DNA from: Takashimella koratensis
Taxonomy: Eukaryota > Basidiomycota > Tremellomycetes > Trichosporonales > Tetragoniomycetaceae
Direction: 5' to 3'
NCBI GenBank assembly: GCA_003116875.1
Contig: BCKT01000009.1
Location: 248,001 to 312,000, forward strand
Length of the DNA stretch: 64,000 nt
Translations under genes and position numbers: made by a program
Shown: piece after piece, positions 46,501 to 58,297 of the stretch
Numbering within the stretch: the first letter of the stretch is position 1
Layout of the letters: every line of letters starts with the position of its first letter
The notes under the pieces: model-generated
What the model was told of the DNA's origin: nothing
The model's input: the letters and a program-made list of their open reading frames with translations, nothing else
Database searches by the model: none

Positions 46501-48434
46501 CACCATGCGCGCTGTCCACAGACCCAGACCCTCCGCCCAAGCGCAACCTTCACCTCCACTCTCCCCTTCTCTCCAGTCAAGCTCCATCCGAGCCCACTCT
46601 CCACTCGCGCCTCAACGGGCTCATTGCTTGGCGCCAAGACGATGCTCGGGTTGAGATACGGCAACACGATGATGGGTCGATAAAAGTGCGCGATGGAGCG
46701 TTTACCGGTACTGGGGATATGGATTTTAACTGACCCGACCACGACGTACCGAACACAAGGTCCCTTCCCTTGTGAAGTATACGAGCCCTTGGCGCCACCG
46801 TCGAGCGGGAGCCGGACGCGGAAGGGGATCGAGTGCATCCCGTCCACCGCGAGTCGGTAGCCCTCGTCGTCCGGCGCAGAACCGAAAAGGCTCGAAGACG
46901 GGCCACCGGGGCTGGAAGGGTGCTCAAAGAGAGGAAGAGTGTGTTGGTAGTGGTAAAAAATATGACGAGACGATGCCGAGACGTCTTCAACTAGTCAGCA
47001 AGAGCGACGAGAGTTGTGCTTACCTTCAAACCCAAGAACGCGGACTTTGCCTGCTCCTACACGTAGACCCTCCCCACGCTTGCCTCCACGAATCAAAACC
47101 TCCATCCTACCTCTCACTTCACCACCCTCCACCACGCATTCCCTCTCCAACACCACGTCCACCTCCACTCGCGCTCGAGATTTCTTGCTCGCTTCGAGCC
47201 GGATCTTATCCGGGGTCCCGCTGCTTGTTTTTTCCTGCCCAAACTGGTCAGGAGGAGGGAGGAGCTTGCCCTGTGACAGTCGTCGGCGGTTGTTACCCAG
47301 CATAACTCCGAGTTCGGCAGACGAGCGCTGTTTCGAGCTGTCGGGGTGGAAAAGGGTACCGGAGCGGGCGAGCATGGCAGCTCCATCCGAGAGGGAACGG
47401 GCTCGGTGTCCTGGTCGTGGGGATTTCGTGCTATTACTCCATGCCCGAGACTGCATGGTCTCCTCGTTTGGGGTGTTCAAACCTTGCGAGACGGCAGGGC
47501 GGTACATCCCCGATGGAGAGTACGAGACCATGCCCCCAATTTCAGCTGAGAAGAGCGCGAGGTTGCGGGAGTGCGTCGCCAGAGGGTCAGATAACCGTTG
47601 AGGCTGAGGAGAGACGTCCGGTCCGCTAAAGTACGGCTGGGGCTGAGCTTGGTTCGGTTGTTGTGAGAATGAGGGGTGGTTGGGTTGTTGTGGGAAGGGA
47701 GCGGGGTATGACTGGGAGGGTTGACGAGATCCGGGGCGAGAGCGAGCTTCATCTTCGGCTTCAGGGACGACGTGGAAGTGGATAGGAGTGGAGTGGGCAC
47801 GGGGAAGACCCGCTCGAGTAGGAGGAGGCAAGGGGAAAGTGTCGGTGTCGAAGACGGCATGGGACGCGGAAGAGGGCGACTTGTCGACGGTGGAGACGGT
47901 CCCACTGCGTGCACGCCTAGTCGTCGATCTCGACTGCGGCCGCTCGTCCGGGATCGGCTGGTAAGCGCCATAAGGAGCTACAGGTTCGTCATCCACCTCT
48001 TCGTCTCCTTTTGTCCATTTCTGCAGCAGCTCGGAGCTCTTCGACGGTCGAATCTTGCGGCTCGACGAAGAGTCAGGCCGTTCTGCCTTGGCGGGTGAAC
48101 CTCTGCGTGGACTGGGGTTGCCAAGCTCGTCGGGCCGAGTGTTGGGGCTCGGTGGGATAGCGCTGAATGTGTTGAACGCCTCACGAGTGTGAGTCGGTCG
48201 GAGCGAAAAGGTAGGCTGGAAGAGGGGCGGCGCACGAGCGGGTGAGGAAGAACGACCGTCCATCATCTTGGTAGGACTGGGTGTCGAGCGTTGGTGACCC
48301 TGTGGACCGTAGCCAGAGCCGGTAAAGCGATGGGGAGTCGCTGGAGAAGAGGAGGTCTGAGCAGGGGAGAGAGTAGAGGAGTAGATTCCCAGACCTTGAG
48401 ATGAAGGCGAGGGGGAGATAGTGTGAGGAGGCAT
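43504..48434 (-). CDS. Large arrestin-fold protein with disordered termini
   Basis: Three main coding blocks (about 48434-47025, 46990-46460 and 46420-43504) give roughly 1,600 aa. Fungal arrestin-related proteins recruit Rsp5-type ubiquitin ligases to membrane proteins. The first 390 residues are Ser/Pro/Gln-rich. The arrestin N-domain follows: VEVDVVLERECVVEGGEVRG, VRVLGFEG, then LAVDGMHSIPFRVRLPLDGG and CVRYVVVGSVKIHIP. The C-domain has VALGRRVWVCGQRAWCEVTI, VNKVALALLQSVSVF, WDMSIQIPTGMVSIRRSRL and EVSYIMRVTINNTIYLDVPI. About 800 residues of low-complexity Ser/Pro/Arg sequence with many S-P sites come after it, a probable phosphorylation region. I see no exact PPxY motif, so a ligase link is uncertain. 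The start at 48434 (MPPHTISPSPSSQG) is the first in-frame ATG. Confidence 0.83.
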
Positions 48435-49444
48435 GGAGGGCGGATTTGCGTGTGGGGCTTTTGAGGAAAGGCCAAGGGGGTGGGGGAGACGTCTGCGCGG
48501 GGAGAAGGAAGAGGTATCGAACCGGGTTCGCCTACAGGATAACAGATACCCAGCTTGGGCTGGACTCTGCGATTCTGCGTAGCTGCTCTGCGTTCGATCC
48601 TAGGATTCGTGGTAACTACGGCGCAGCGATGGTTGAGAACGAATGTGGTAGAAGTGATGAAGAAGGATTGACAGAAATAGTCAAAACCCAGCTTTGTTAT
48701 TGCGGGTCGTACAGGAGGTTACCGGTGAACAATGAGTGGTCGGTGGAGCAAGTTGGAGCGATTGCCGTTTTGTTGATCCTATTTCGACGGGTCTACTGGT
48801 GTGCTGGTTCGCGGGCAGTTTTACCCAGCCAGCAAGCGGGAAATCGCAGCGTGTCCCATCGGATGGGCAAGGTGGATTTACAATATCTCATGTTCGGCCA
48901 CGTTCAGCCCTACGACTTGGGGGTGTGGGGTCGCAGCTCTGCGTCGCCTCGCCAGCGTCGGCCCTCATTTCTCCATGTCTTGCCGGCATCTCAAACCCCC
49001 TTCGTCATTGCAACTCGGGCCACAACCCTGGTACATTAAGGGACACTGAAAATCTCCTTCCTCTCTGGCTTCCCCCCTCCCATGCACCATTCTTGTCTTC
49101 GTGCTGACCATTGTTCCCCCATCTCTCCCAGTGTGCGGAACTAGGGAGGGCAAAGGTCGGGGGGCTGAGGATGTTTGTGGGTTGAGACAGTTGGAGAGGT
49201 GTGAAGGGAGATGGCTGGTTTGACCTGTCGGATAGACCAATATCGGGTCGTATTCGCCTCAAAGTTTGTTCCAAGTGCCACACTAAGCTGGTCAGGCACG
49301 GAGCGGCGTCACGTGACTGACGTCTGATTAAAGATTTCCAGTTTTCCGGGTGGTCCAAAAGTTGAAAGCATCATCACGACTCCAGATACTAGACAGCACT
49401 GTGATAGCGAGTCCCGGCCTCAACCCCTCACGGTACGATTCCCC
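48435..49444. other. Divergent interval between arrestin-like gene and URB1
   Basis: About 1 kb between two starts. Several plus-strand frames are open, but none has domain similarity or consistent splice sites. The last 120 bases before 49445 are likely the URB1 leader. Confidence 0.6.
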
Positions 49445-52400
49445 ATGGTCAAGCGGAAGCACGAGGAGGTCGCTTCCTCCAAGGTGATTTATCGACCGCC
49501 AGCTGGACACCCGTCGTTCAAGGATGGTGCTGCTGTTCGCGATGGCCTGGCAACAGGGACGAGGCAAGGTGAGCTCTTCTGCGTCTTCTGCTCGTCGGCT
49601 CAGCCGTGACGCTGAATGAACATTGCTCATGTATCTGTCATTGCTGACACCTCCCAGCCCTTGTATCTCTGCAGCAGCAGGTCCTCACCCTCACGTCATC
49701 CCTGCCGCTCCCGATCAACCACCCGACCATTACAATCCTCCAACAATACCTCGATGTCTCCCCTACTGCCGACGAGCTCTTTACAGCCTGGCGCAGGGCC
49801 GACGAAGTGAAGGATGACAAGCTTGCGGAGACCGCTGTCTCCCTTCTTGCCCGTATCATCCGCATCCTCACGCCTTTGCCCTTCTTCCACAGCCGACTAG
49901 TCGGGATTGTCAACAAACTCATCAATGCCGCGGAGCCGTATCACGATCTTGTGAGTAGTGACAAATTTGACCTGATCCGACCGTGCTGACATCGACCAGC
50001 TGAACCGTCTCATTCAATCTGGGAAACGAGATGGAGTGCACGCAGGCGTCAACCTCGCATCGGCAGCAATCAACGTCGACCCAATCGACCCAGCGAGTAC
50101 ACTCAGTGGCCGACTCGCACTTCGAGTATGGACGACCTTGGCCGACGGGGGGAGTGTCAAAGTGATGGGCAAGCTGCTCGGGATGAGGTGGAGGAACAAA
50201 GAGGGTTCATCTGAGTACGGTGATAAAGACCCACTGGATCGACCAGGTAAATACAAAATAGTATCCCATTTTGCGCCTTGACTGACCTCTCCAGACATTC
50301 GCCATTTCATCTTGACGATCGTTCTCCCAATGCTCAGCAACCCCGTTTTCCACACCCACGCCAAATCCCTACTCCCTTCCATCTACTCTGGTCTAGCCCT
50401 GGACCCACCAATCACCATCTACCGCGTCCTCACCTCGATGTGGGCAGCTATCACCCTCCCTACTCCCGGTATCGCGCGCCGGATCTCCCTTGTCCTCTTT
50501 GACGAATCTGCAATCGACCACCTGCTGAAGCTCCTTCCACGAGAAGACATCTACGAAGGTCGAGCGGTCGGAGAGCTGGTCGCTGGGTTCCTCGAAGGCA
50601 TCACGGCGTCGCCTGGTCGCGGTGTGTGCTTTGACGACGAAGGGTGGTATCCCCGCGAAGACGGAGACGATGGCAAGCAGCGCCGAGGGCTGCACAACCG
50701 AATCTTGTCGAATGCGATCAAGCGCGTCGGTGGGAGAGCTGTCGATGATGCAAGGGTAGGAGACTGGGTGGTCAAAGTGCTTTCCGCTAGCCCAGAACTC
50801 GTCGCGGGCTACTGGCCAAACTCTGCGCTCAACATCGAACCTCGGTTGTCGGCCCGGTGGATCGCTTCCATGGCGTTTGTTGGTCGAATTATCGCTCTGC
50901 CACCTCCTCCTCGGTCAATATTCGACCAACCCACGCCCAAAGGTTCACTCAGCAGCGATTTGGGCGCCGCACTGCGTCTTCCGCCCACAGTTGCCTCCGT
51001 CGTCGAATCCGTCCTTCCTGCGCCGCTCACCAAAGCTCACCTCAGCAAGGGTCTGCAGCATGCCGACCCGCTCGTCCAGCACGTCACCGCTCTTTCATTG
51101 GCCAGAGGCCTTCAGAAACTCGTCACTGTTCAGTCACTGTTCAAATCAATCGAGAATCAGTCGTACGCCGAACCTGGCGCATCATCGGAGAACCCGTGGT
51201 CCGTGGTACGCAGAGAGCTCGAGCTCGAGTGCCGTCGACGAGTCCCCGAGGTCTCTGTGATCATCGCTTTTGCTCAAAAGTCCGCGACTATGGCGCCTCC
51301 TGAGATCGAGACGGAGGAAGACCAAGCAATCGCTGCTCGGTCCGCAATGTTGACCGAGTCGGCGCTTCGTCTTTTGGGGCTGTACCACAAATCACTACCC
51401 TCAATTGCCTCTGAAGCGCGGTTCGACGTCGGCAAGCTGCTCGTCTCTGCCTCGAGTCAGACCGCGGAACGACGAGCTCGCCGAGACGCTCGAGAGGGAA
51501 GTGTTATTAGTGATTCCGGAAGTGTGGGTAGTGTAGGCACATTAGGCACTGTGGGGATGGGTGGTGGATTCGGACACACGAGAGGTGATGTCGAAGGGTT
51601 TGAGGCATTGAGTCAGCTTCACGTGATCCGACTCCTGGCGGACGTTCGGGACTGGAACTGGACGAACAAAGCTGGTATGTGACTGTGGCTTCCAGTCTGC
51701 TAACACGTAACAGCTGGATCTCAGTACACGTACCTATATCACGTACTGCAACTCCATCTATCAACACGCAACCCGATTACCCAAGGCATGACCACTACTT
51801 TGCTCCGCCGACTTCTCATCCCGTCACTCTTGTTCGAGCACGACCCTTCCGAGCTCGACCTCTGGCTCGATGCTATGCCTCGCGCCAGCGATGTAGCCTC
51901 GGGACCCCTCTTCCTCGCGCAGCAAATCCACCTCTTATCATTCATCGACGAGTGTGCTCGACGTGCACTCAAGACACCACACCGATACATCGAAGAGATC
52001 AAAGCCATTGCTTCCGGCAAACCGAACGAAGTCGCCACGCCTCTCCTTGCTACTATGATCGAGCAATTGGCAGCGAAGATCAACGGACAATTGATTGCAA
52101 CGGAAGCGGCGACTGTCGTGATTAGTTATCTCCGACGTGTATTGATCTCGCTTTTGGGGAAACAAAGGTCTCCAGTCTTTGTACAGCGGGTGGTCGAGAG
52201 GTTGATGGGTATTGTTGTGGCGGCGAAAGAAGCTGGACAGCCTCGACAAGGCCTGTTGGAGCTTGTCAATGAAATTGTCGCGGATGTGGCTTTCACCCGA
52301 GCCTCTGTAACGGAGGCACCAGCTCTTGTGGACGAAAGGTGAGCCTATCGATCTGCACTAAGCTGAATGTAGTGACTACGTCCAACGCTCGTTTGAACGA

Positions 52401-54873
52401 CAGTTGATCGATAGCCTTCTCTTGAAGACAGCCGACTTCCTCATTCAGCAGATATCTCCTGCCAACGCAGCACATCACGGCCAGCTCCTTCTCCATGCGC
52501 TAGGTGCCCACTCGGACCCCGCTCTTCTCGAATTGCTCCGAACATGCATGCAGCGCGCCACGATTTCGTCTCAGCGCCTGAAGACTTCCGTGTTCGAGGA
52601 TGAGCACATGAAGGGTCTCTTACTCTCTGGAAAGGCTGACTCTCGTAAGAACGTCACCCAAGACTCAGTGCTGACAACCAGTCCTTGATGATCTTGTCGA
52701 CACACTCGACTCGAGCCCTCACGATATCGCTCTCACCGAGATGTACACGCAACAGATCCTGAAGACGAAGGGACCTCGACAGCTCGGTCGATGGGCGCGC
52801 TTCTACAGCCCCAAGCAGATGGAAGAAGCTATCGGGCAGGCGATGAAAGCTCGAGACGTTCAAGCGCTTGAGCAACTCGTTCTGCGTACTTCCAACCCCG
52901 CACTGGTGGCTCCCCACCTCGACACTTTGATTACACTAGGTGTGGCGCAGGCACTAGGCAAGGTTCTGCGAACCGCCTCGAACTTCGGAATCACATCGCT
53001 CAAGGTTACGGATGCGTCATTGAAGACCCTTGTTGAATCGAACGCCACCGATCTGCTTACATTCCTCGCCCCAGCAAACAAGGTTGAATTGACCGCAGTC
53101 TTCAGCAAGCTTAGCCCGAGGTCCGATCTTATCTCGTTCCTCCCTGTTATCGAACGTTTATCCGACCTTGAGCCATACGTCACATTCGCCGTCTCGGCTC
53201 TCTGCAATGTGACTCTCGACGACACGATCCATCGCTCTGCCATCTCTATTCTCAAGTCCCTATCACAGACCGGCTCGAGCACCGTTGAGGCGGCGCTGGC
53301 AGGTGTGACCGCCAAGTCGTTCAACCTAGCGTTCGCCCGAGCCTCGCAAGAATTCAAGGCGAAACATCTTGTCGATGTGGGCCTGCAGGCCGTTACGAGG
53401 ATGTGTTCCTCCGACACACCGCTTGCAGGAGAAGAATTGGCAGTGATCAAGGCCTTGAACAAGGCCGTGGAACTGGCAGAGCCAGAGTCGGATCTCGCCG
53501 AAGATGTGATCACGGCAGTTGTGGCGGAGAGATTGAGCAACGACGACGCGCTCGAGCTCGCTGCCACATTGGCCAAACGGGTAACGTTGAAGGTGAGCAT
53601 TACCTCCGAGTGACCGTCTACCTTGGTTTATCCATTTCCACACAACGCCCCATCACCATGCTTGGAGAGATGACAACTAACAACCCAGGCCGCTTTCGTG
53701 AGGAAGATGCTTCAACCGCTGCTGGCCAGCAAGCAAGTCGCGCGACGCAACCCATCCACTTCCTTCGTCCGCCTCCTCCACGGCCTGTTCCTTGCATCCA
53801 CCTACGCGTCATGTCAGCCCAACTTTATCGAACCCCTCGTCCTTCTCTACGGCGGTACCCTCTCCCAGTCCGACCGCCTTCTCCTCTCCATTTTCCAGGT
53901 CTTCGAGAAGACACGAAAGCTCTCCACCGCCTCTATCCTGCGAACGTGGTCGGCATCTGGCGTTCCGTCCAAACGAGCGTTCGAAGCACTCAACTCGGTC
54001 GACCCCGGCAAGATCTTTGCGACCTGCTTGGCGTTCCCGATCAGAAGGACGTTTGAGGCCGGGAAGGACCACGATGGGCTGTACGACCCGGTCTTCATCT
54101 TGTCTCTTCTAGCCGCGACCCTGCAGGAGGATCTCACGGGCTTTGACTGGGTCGAGGTCCTCAGGACCAACGTCTTCGGTCTCGCCATCTGCGGTCTGTC
54201 ATCCCGCGACGCCTCGATTAGGTCGCTTTCTGGCTACGTCCTGCAGAGGGCTACGACAATGATCTCCTCCGCAGCCTTCCAGGAGCAGCCTCAACTCCTG
54301 CACACTCTCGAGGTTGCACGCCACGCTGTCCCTCCTCCCCCGGCCGGCACTCACACGCAAGCTCGACTCTCATCCCTCATCGCCTTGTTCCTCGCCCACT
54401 GCCTGAGGACCATCGCCAGCCCATCCCACTTCCTCTATCCAATCGCCTCACGCTTTATCCTCCAGCGACCCAGATTCGACGCCGGGGACGTCCCGCTACT
54501 TTTCAGCATGCTCTACTCTTCGGGCGAAGGGTACAAGCGTGAGCGAGCGTGGATCGTCCGTTTGATTCGGGATGGGACTAGGAGTGAAGCAGACTGGAGG
54601 ATCCTCAGGCGAAGAAATACCTTCTCCCTCCTTGCTTCTCTCTATCAGACATCCGTGGACGTATCGTTCAGACGCACTACCCTCCAAGCGATCTTGAGCA
54701 TGACTCGTGTGCCCAGCGCCGCAAAGTCTCTTACACTGAAGAGTGGATTAGTTGATTGGCTGTCGACTCAGTGGGGGTTAGCGACAGAAGAAGAGAGGAG
54801 AATTGTCTCTGAGATCCTGGAAGAGGTAGCTGTGAATGTCGAGCAGATCAGACAGGAGAGCCAGGTTCAATGA
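49445..54873 (+). CDS. URB1: Nucleolar 60S ribosome biogenesis factor Urb1/Npa1
   Basis: Eight exons (49445-49568, 49658-49950, 50000-50246, 50295-51674, 51714-52338, 52373-52644, 52682-53592 and 53689-54873) join exactly to 1,678 aa, close to yeast Urb1. Urb1 acts in the nucleolus in the earliest pre-60S particles with Dbp6, Npa2, Rsa3 and Nop8. The N-terminus is basic (MVKRKHEEVASSK), then ALVSLQQQVLTLTSSLPLPI begins a helical-repeat protein. The Npa1 N-domain is visible at LPFFHSRLVGIVNKLINAAE, GVHAGVNLASAAINVD, DIRHFILTIVLPMLSNPVFH, and TMWAAITLP-like text near 50440. The C-terminal domain contains FVRLLHGLFLASTYASCQPN and FGLAICGLSSRDASIRSLSG, which match the Urb1 C-terminal region. No catalytic motif is expected. 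The long helical body gives large antisense open frames that are not genes. Confidence 0.9.
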
Positions 54874-55207
54874 GCGAACTAGAAATACATCCCGGCATCG
54901 TCAACTTTCTGTTATGGAATTCTTTAAATGTATTTTGTATTTTAAATTGTTCGCGGGGAGGGAGCGGGGGGGAAGTAGGGGGTCGCCCATGTTTGCAAGA
55001 AAGCTTTGGTGCATGCACTGTTGTTGGCTGCACAGCCCCGAGCCATCCGGAGTCAAAACAAGTACCAGAGCTTAATCCTGTTATCAGCGAGTTTAAATTA
55101 TATCTATCGGAATAGAGTCTGCAGAGTTGGGATTTTCCCGAAATCGCAAAAAGCCGACGAGACGGAGCCAGCATATTCATTTGAACGCACGGCAGCGACG
55201 GTGAGTC

Positions 55208-55263
55208 GTTGCATTGCTCTCTCGCTGCATCGCTCTCTCGCTGCATCGCTCTCTCACTGCATC
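55208..55263 (+). repeat. 16-bp tandem repeat (CGCTGCATCGCTCTCT), about 3.5 units
   Basis: Two exact copies of the unit are flanked by near copies (TTGCATTGCTCTCT on the left, CACTGCATC on the right), in an intergenic region. Confidence 0.85.
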
Positions 55264-56128
55264 ACCCGTTGACCCTCTGTACAGTTTCGTCTCAGTCTCC
55301 GTGTTTGCACTTGTCGCTTTTCAGTCATTGAACCCATGCTTTTGACCCGAATATCAAACACATCGGATGCAATTCATACCCTCCTTTGGAGACTTGTTCC
55401 GGTTTGTTTACTTGAAAAATGGCCAGTTTTGGGTCAATTCATATGAACCTTGCACTTTTCCAGGATACCGCTGTCGGACCTTTGGCTTTCAATGTCGTTC
55501 CTCTGAAGAAATTTTCTCCTCTGCTTTTCTCACACTTTTCTGTTGCCTCGCCTCTGACCACCTGACCACTGGGCATTCCTCCCACTCTTCATCCCCGCTC
55601 CAACACGGCGACTGAACTCAACCTTTATCCCCTGCCCCCCTTAGTCAGCGATCACAGTAGGGCGCAAAGTCTCGGCCCAAGGTGCTCTGTTAACACTATT
55701 TTTAGATCTCAGTAGAATTCACTTGGCGCGGACTACGCTTTTCTTGGTCGCCCGAGAGATACGGGAGTAAAACATTCGAGAGAGGAGCCAGTGTCATGAG
55801 AGCAGGACGGAGGCGAAAAACCCCACGATGAGTCAGCTCAGGCGAGAAGTCTCACTGTAAGAATAATATTAAAATGTTTTTTTTTTCTTTTTGGATCGGG
55901 GCTACTATCATCTCATCGTTTCAGCCGATACTTGCATCTTCGGCGTAAGCGTTACGACCACGGCTGCGGTGCTGTTTTGGGGTCTGCTTGTCATGAAACT
56001 CTAAAGCCGTAGGCAGTGTCTCTCATCGTCTGCTGCGCTTAGGTCTGGAATCCCTACTGCTCCGTGAAGACCCCCTACTTCCCGTCCCCGCCTGCAACAT
56101 TTGACCCCGTGAACCCCCTCTGACTCCC

Positions 56129-56135
56129 TATAAAA
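56129..56135 (+). promoter_or_regulatory. TATA box of the small proline-rich protein gene
   Basis: TATAAAA lies 133 bases before the start codon, followed by a C/T-rich and then CA-rich leader (repeated ACACAC at 56212-56235). This arrangement is typical of highly expressed fungal genes. Confidence 0.6.
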
Positions 56136-56261
56136 CGTTTGCATCTATCTTCTCTGTCTTGTTGTTCAACCACTCTTCATCTTGGTGACTCCATTCCATC
56201 CCCCAACGAAACACACACACACACCTAACACACAAGAAAACCAACCAAAACATCAATCATC

Positions 56262-56750
56262 ATGGTCCTTACTTCTCAACGTCCTACTGTAGGTGTTTCT
56301 ATGTGGATTTGATGTAAGTAACGTCAACTGATCATTTCACATCAGCCCAGGCGACCCTCGCAGAGGGGACCGCAGTACAGGAATCCTATTCCTCTTTTTA
56401 CTAGCACGCCTTTGGACTGGCCATCCGCCCCCGCCCCCGCCCCCGCCCCCGCCGCCCCTGCGCCGCCTCCCCCTTCTCCTCCCGTTTGGCCGGTGGCTCC
56501 TCCTCCCGCCTGGCCCGTCACTCCTCCTCCGTCCGCTCCTTTGCCCCCTTTGCCGTTCCAGCCGGTGGAGAACAACCTGGACGACGCGGCGACATGGTCG
56601 CCGGAGTATACCATGGCCTTCGCCGTCGCGTGGCTACGGGAAACCGACAGGTTTCTCGTCAAGACCAACGATCCGCTCGATTGGCTGACATGGTCGGAGG
56701 CCTTCTTCCACCTCCAAGTGCTACTGGCCAATGGTTATAGCTGGTCATAG
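56262..56750 (+). CDS. Small proline-rich protein of 143 aa (function unknown)
   Basis: Two exons (56262-56288 and 56346-56750) join in frame. The first codes only MVLTSQRPT. The protein has a basic start (PRRPSQRGPQYRNPIP), a Pro/Ala-rich centre with repeated Ala-Pro pairs and PPAWPVTPPPSAPLPP-type WPV motifs, and a compact C-terminal domain of about 55 residues rich in Trp and Phe (WSPEYTMAFAVAWLRETDRF; DPLDWLTWSEAFFHLQVLLA). It has no signal peptide or membrane helix. The C-terminal part looks folded and could bind partners, with the proline region as a flexible arm. The 3' end carries an 11-bp direct repeat (ATAGCTGGTC units at 56736-56760). A strong TATA box and CA-rich leader support expression. 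I know no homologous family. Confidence 0.68.
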
Positions 56751-57160
56751 CTGGTCATAGCATGCATACCTCTTCTGCTGGTCACTCTGAGTGCTTTGGG
56801 AGGCGAGTTTGTAAGGGTGGCCAGAAGCCTGCTCGTGCACTGACATTTTCCCACCGACCCTCCTTTGGCTTGAGGTACCTGAGCAGTCGCTGTCGTCAGC
56901 TTCCTTTTCTCTTCCCTTCTCCTTGTCCCTCTTCTTTTTCTCTCTGCTGAACCTTGGTCTCATTTCCACATAACTCACACCATCTCTCTTCACCTCTCTT
57001 CGCCTCCTCCTCTCCTCCCACACCCCTTCTCACCTCTCCCCACCATCCCCATTAGAGCTCCACGCCACGACAAACTCACCGCCCCACCTCGCCGCCCCTT
57101 GCCCACCTACCATCTCACCGTCAACCACCTTACCCCTCCCCATCCTCGAGCACATCCACC
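56751..57160. other. Intergenic spacer and MND1 promoter
   Basis: About 410 bases, very pyrimidine-rich towards the right end (56900-57160), which is the probable MND1 leader. No gene is seen. Confidence 0.6.
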
Positions 57161-58251
57161 ATGTCCAAGCGCGGACTGAGCCGAGAGGAAAAGCTCGCCA
57201 AGAGTGAGTCACCAACCGGATACAGATCTTCCCCACATACTTCCGGGCAGCGTTACATCCTCACCCTCCTCGCTTCCAGCTCAAGTATGTGGCTTTTCAG
57301 TCTGCGGTCGTCACTGACTAGCAACCCTTACCTCCACATCGTCGCTTCCACTCGCGCGTATCGCGCTCATCTCACCCTTCCTTCCTCGTTGGCGTCTCTC
57401 CTTCCTACGGCCGTCTCGCCTCGTCGCCTCCTTCCTTCCTCTGCCGCGGGCTCGCGAGGCGCTCTCTTCCTTCGACCCTCTTCCACGCCCACCTTCATCC
57501 TCACCTCGATCCCTACCCTTTTCGCAGTGGTCGAGCTCTTCCACGAAACCGTAAGTCCCCGACCCTCGCTTGGATCCTGGGCTCACGAACCTTGCAGCGA
57601 GACTTCTACACCCTCAAGGAGCTCGAGAAGATTGCCCCTAGTAAGTCTCGTGACCCTTCCCCCCTTCTGCTTCACCCATCACACCCAGGCGTTACATTCA
57701 TCTACTACAGAGCGACTGCTAAAACCCAGGTCTTTGAACCTTGCCAGAATCCAAGGGTATCGGTGAGTCCCGAGCTTGAAGCAAGACCGACGGGCAACAA
57801 GCTCGAAGATCTGACATTATTTTTTTTGCTTCCACCTTGACTCGGCCGCCTTGGTCTGTTTCCTTGCGCATCCCTCGGCGGTTCGCGGCCAACTTCGGCC
57901 TTCCCCTTCCGCTTCCACCCTCACCTCCCTCCTTGGCGTCCCTCTTCCCACCTAGTCCAGCAATCCGTCAAGGAGATTCTCGACGAGTTGGTCGGCGACA
58001 GCCTGGTCAGCTTCGACAAGATGTAAGCTGGGTCGTTCGTCTTCACATGCACAACCGGAGCTTACATCACCTCAGCGGGACCAGCAACTGTGAGCATTCG
58101 TACCGGTCACCTTTTGCGAGTTCGTCATCGACTGAATCGCGCAGACTACTGGGCGTTTCCCAGTGCCGCAGGAGCGACCGTGAGTCCTCAACCTTCTTCA
58201 CCTGCCACTCGTCACTGCCACTCCCTCCCCCCCCCCCCCCCCCCCCCCCCC

Positions 58252-58297
<46 letters not shown>

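Larger units (their letters stand above)
54874..56261. other. 1.4-kb intergenic region and promoter of the proline-rich protein
   Basis: The interval holds a 16-bp tandem repeat (55208-55263), AT-rich patches with T-runs (55860-55895) and a clear TATA box at 56129. I find no gene, although short frames exist. Its length suggests a regulated promoter. Confidence 0.6.

Noticed and set aside
48500..48615. tRNA-like T-loop strings (GTTCGATCC and its relative)
   Set aside because: The flanking bases do not form a five-base T stem, and no anticodon or acceptor stem could be drawn on either strand.
55208..55263. Tandem repeats as a possible CRISPR array
   Set aside because: Repeats are directly adjacent without spacers, too short, and the genome is eukaryotic.
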